Shown here piece after piece: positions 19,791 through 20,456 of a stretch of 20,456 nt of DNA (its first letter is position 1; every line of letters starts with the position of its first letter). The notes under the pieces were generated by a model. The model saw only the letters and a program-made list of their open reading frames with translations, did no database searches and was not told the origin of the DNA. This DNA is from Pelargonium cotyledonis (Eukaryota; Streptophyta; Magnoliopsida; Geraniales; Geraniaceae). The stretch lies in contig JAYMTA010001351.1 in the NCBI GenBank assembly GCA_036897625.1, forward strand, positions 1 to 20,456. Direction: 5' to 3'. Both the position numbers and the translations under genes were made by a program.

Positions 19791-20122
19791 AATAATATCT
19801 TGAACTTGGGATGAGAGAACCACCCACCCTTCCTTCATCTGCAAAAACACACAAACTTTTGTTAATTATTAGTTTCATCACCGATTTTTCTACAGATAAA
19901 ATAAAATAAATAATATAATTGAAATTTGAGTAATTGAATGATTAAATTAATAACCTTGGTAGATTACTAATTTGATAGATTTCAATAGTGTCATTGAAGA
20001 GGCCGTACAAAATCTGAGATTGAACTCCATCTCCTCCATTTGATCTGTAGTTGAAACAACCCTATTTTTTTGTGGTTGCTAGCAAATATAACACATTATA
20101 TATAGAACTCGACAAACCCTAA
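19791..20122 (-). other. Right inverted arm: promoter and first two exons of an unknown small gene
   Basis: Reading leftwards, there is a telo-box (AAACCCTAA on the plus strand, 20114-20122), a TATATATA box (20097-20104), and an ATG at 20039 opening MEEMEFNLRFCTASSMTLLK. The frame reaches a GT donor at 19954. After an intron of 116 bp, a TTTTTGCAG acceptor starts a second exon at 19838 (DEGRVGGSLIPSSRYY if spliced) with a possible GTAAG donor at 19790. Exon, intron and promoter are all similar to the left arm at 15885-16556, which faces it. No later exon could be recognised and an LTR-like sequence lies just downstream, so the gene is probably a fragment. The product is not a family I recognise. 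Confidence 0.5.
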
Positions 20123-20149
20123 TTTTCAAGTATAACACATATTATGGTA

Positions 20150-20260
20150 ATGGCTTGCGAATGGGCCATTGGACCGAGGCCCAATGTTCGCGGGCTCGAA
20201 CCTAAATGAGCTTAGTTGTGTGCAACTAGAACTAGAGTGTGTGTTCTTAATTTTTAGTTT
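20150..20260. promoter_or_regulatory. GGGCC/GGCCC (site II-like) block, or decayed tRNA-type SINE head
   Basis: The block contains ATGGGCCATTGG and GAGGCCCAATG, two inverted copies of the site II (TGGGCC) motif able to form a short hairpin. It lies about 40 bp beyond the telo-box of the right arm. Telo-boxes with site II motifs are typical of promoters of growth-related plant genes. Alternatively, GGGCTCGAACC near 20190 is one base from a tRNA box B, so a decayed SINE with its T-rich tail near 20250 is possible. A convincing box A was not found. Confidence 0.3.
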
Positions 20261-20456
20261 TTTCATTTTTCACAATATTGGATCATTTCATTTTCATGTT
20301 ATAATTATTGTAGAAATTATTTATGGTATAATTTTCTAAAATATTTATGGTAGAAAATAAAAAATTTAACTACAAATATGTATAAGTCAAAGTATAAATA
20401 AGAACAATGGAAATTGTATCGTTAAGGAAAACGTATAGAAATTACAAATCATTAGT
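20261..20456. other. No gene recognised
   Basis: AT-rich sequence to the end of the window with no recognisable feature. Confidence 0.35.

Noticed and set aside
20150-20200. Possible tRNA gene from the GGGCTCGAACC word
   Set aside because: No cloverleaf could be drawn and no convincing box A was found; at most a SINE head.

Overview
The window is nuclear DNA of a flowering plant, almost certainly a eudicot. It is AT-rich between genes, the genes have GT/AG introns, and the plant transposon families expected there (Stowaway, LINE, CACTA-like, LTR) are present. Two intact protein genes can be read with full confidence. Both lie on the minus strand, head to tail, with 1,255 bp between the FLS2 stop codon and the BXL start codon. 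All assignments come from reading the sequence alone; no database search was run.

Layout. 1-600: no gene seen. 600-2000: weak coding remnants, part of them like the plant Ptta/En-Spm (CACTA) protein. 2370-2670: decayed RNase H domain on the minus strand. 2911-3500: large fold-back element. 3642-3889: Stowaway MITE. 5040-6010: decayed LINE ORF1 on the minus strand. 6539-10073: seven-exon GH3 beta-xylosidase/alpha-L-arabinofuranosidase of the BXL family, 800 aa. 10116-10195: tandem duplication carrying the BXL TATA box. 10410-10806: probable TIR element. 11329-14918: two-exon FLS2, the flagellin receptor kinase, 1167 aa with 28 LRRs. 15459-16395: 547-bp tandem duplication. 15885-20122: about 4.2 kb bounded by inverted arms of about 310 bp, each holding a TATA box and the same small first exon. 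Inside are a relic of a second FLS2 5' end (17505-17690), a degenerate tandem repeat, a degenerate direct-repeat pair and a probable solo LTR.

How the genes relate. FLS2 is a plasma-membrane immune receptor for bacterial flagellin and BXL is a secreted wall-polysaccharide hydrolase. They share strand and neighbourhood, but nothing in the sequence shows a functional link. The most informative part is the right-hand 4.5 kb: it shows that FLS2 once had a second, now lost, copy or captured fragment here, and that a short promoter-plus-exon unit was copied in inverted orientation around it. No bacterial-type system, CRISPR array or tRNA gene was seen.
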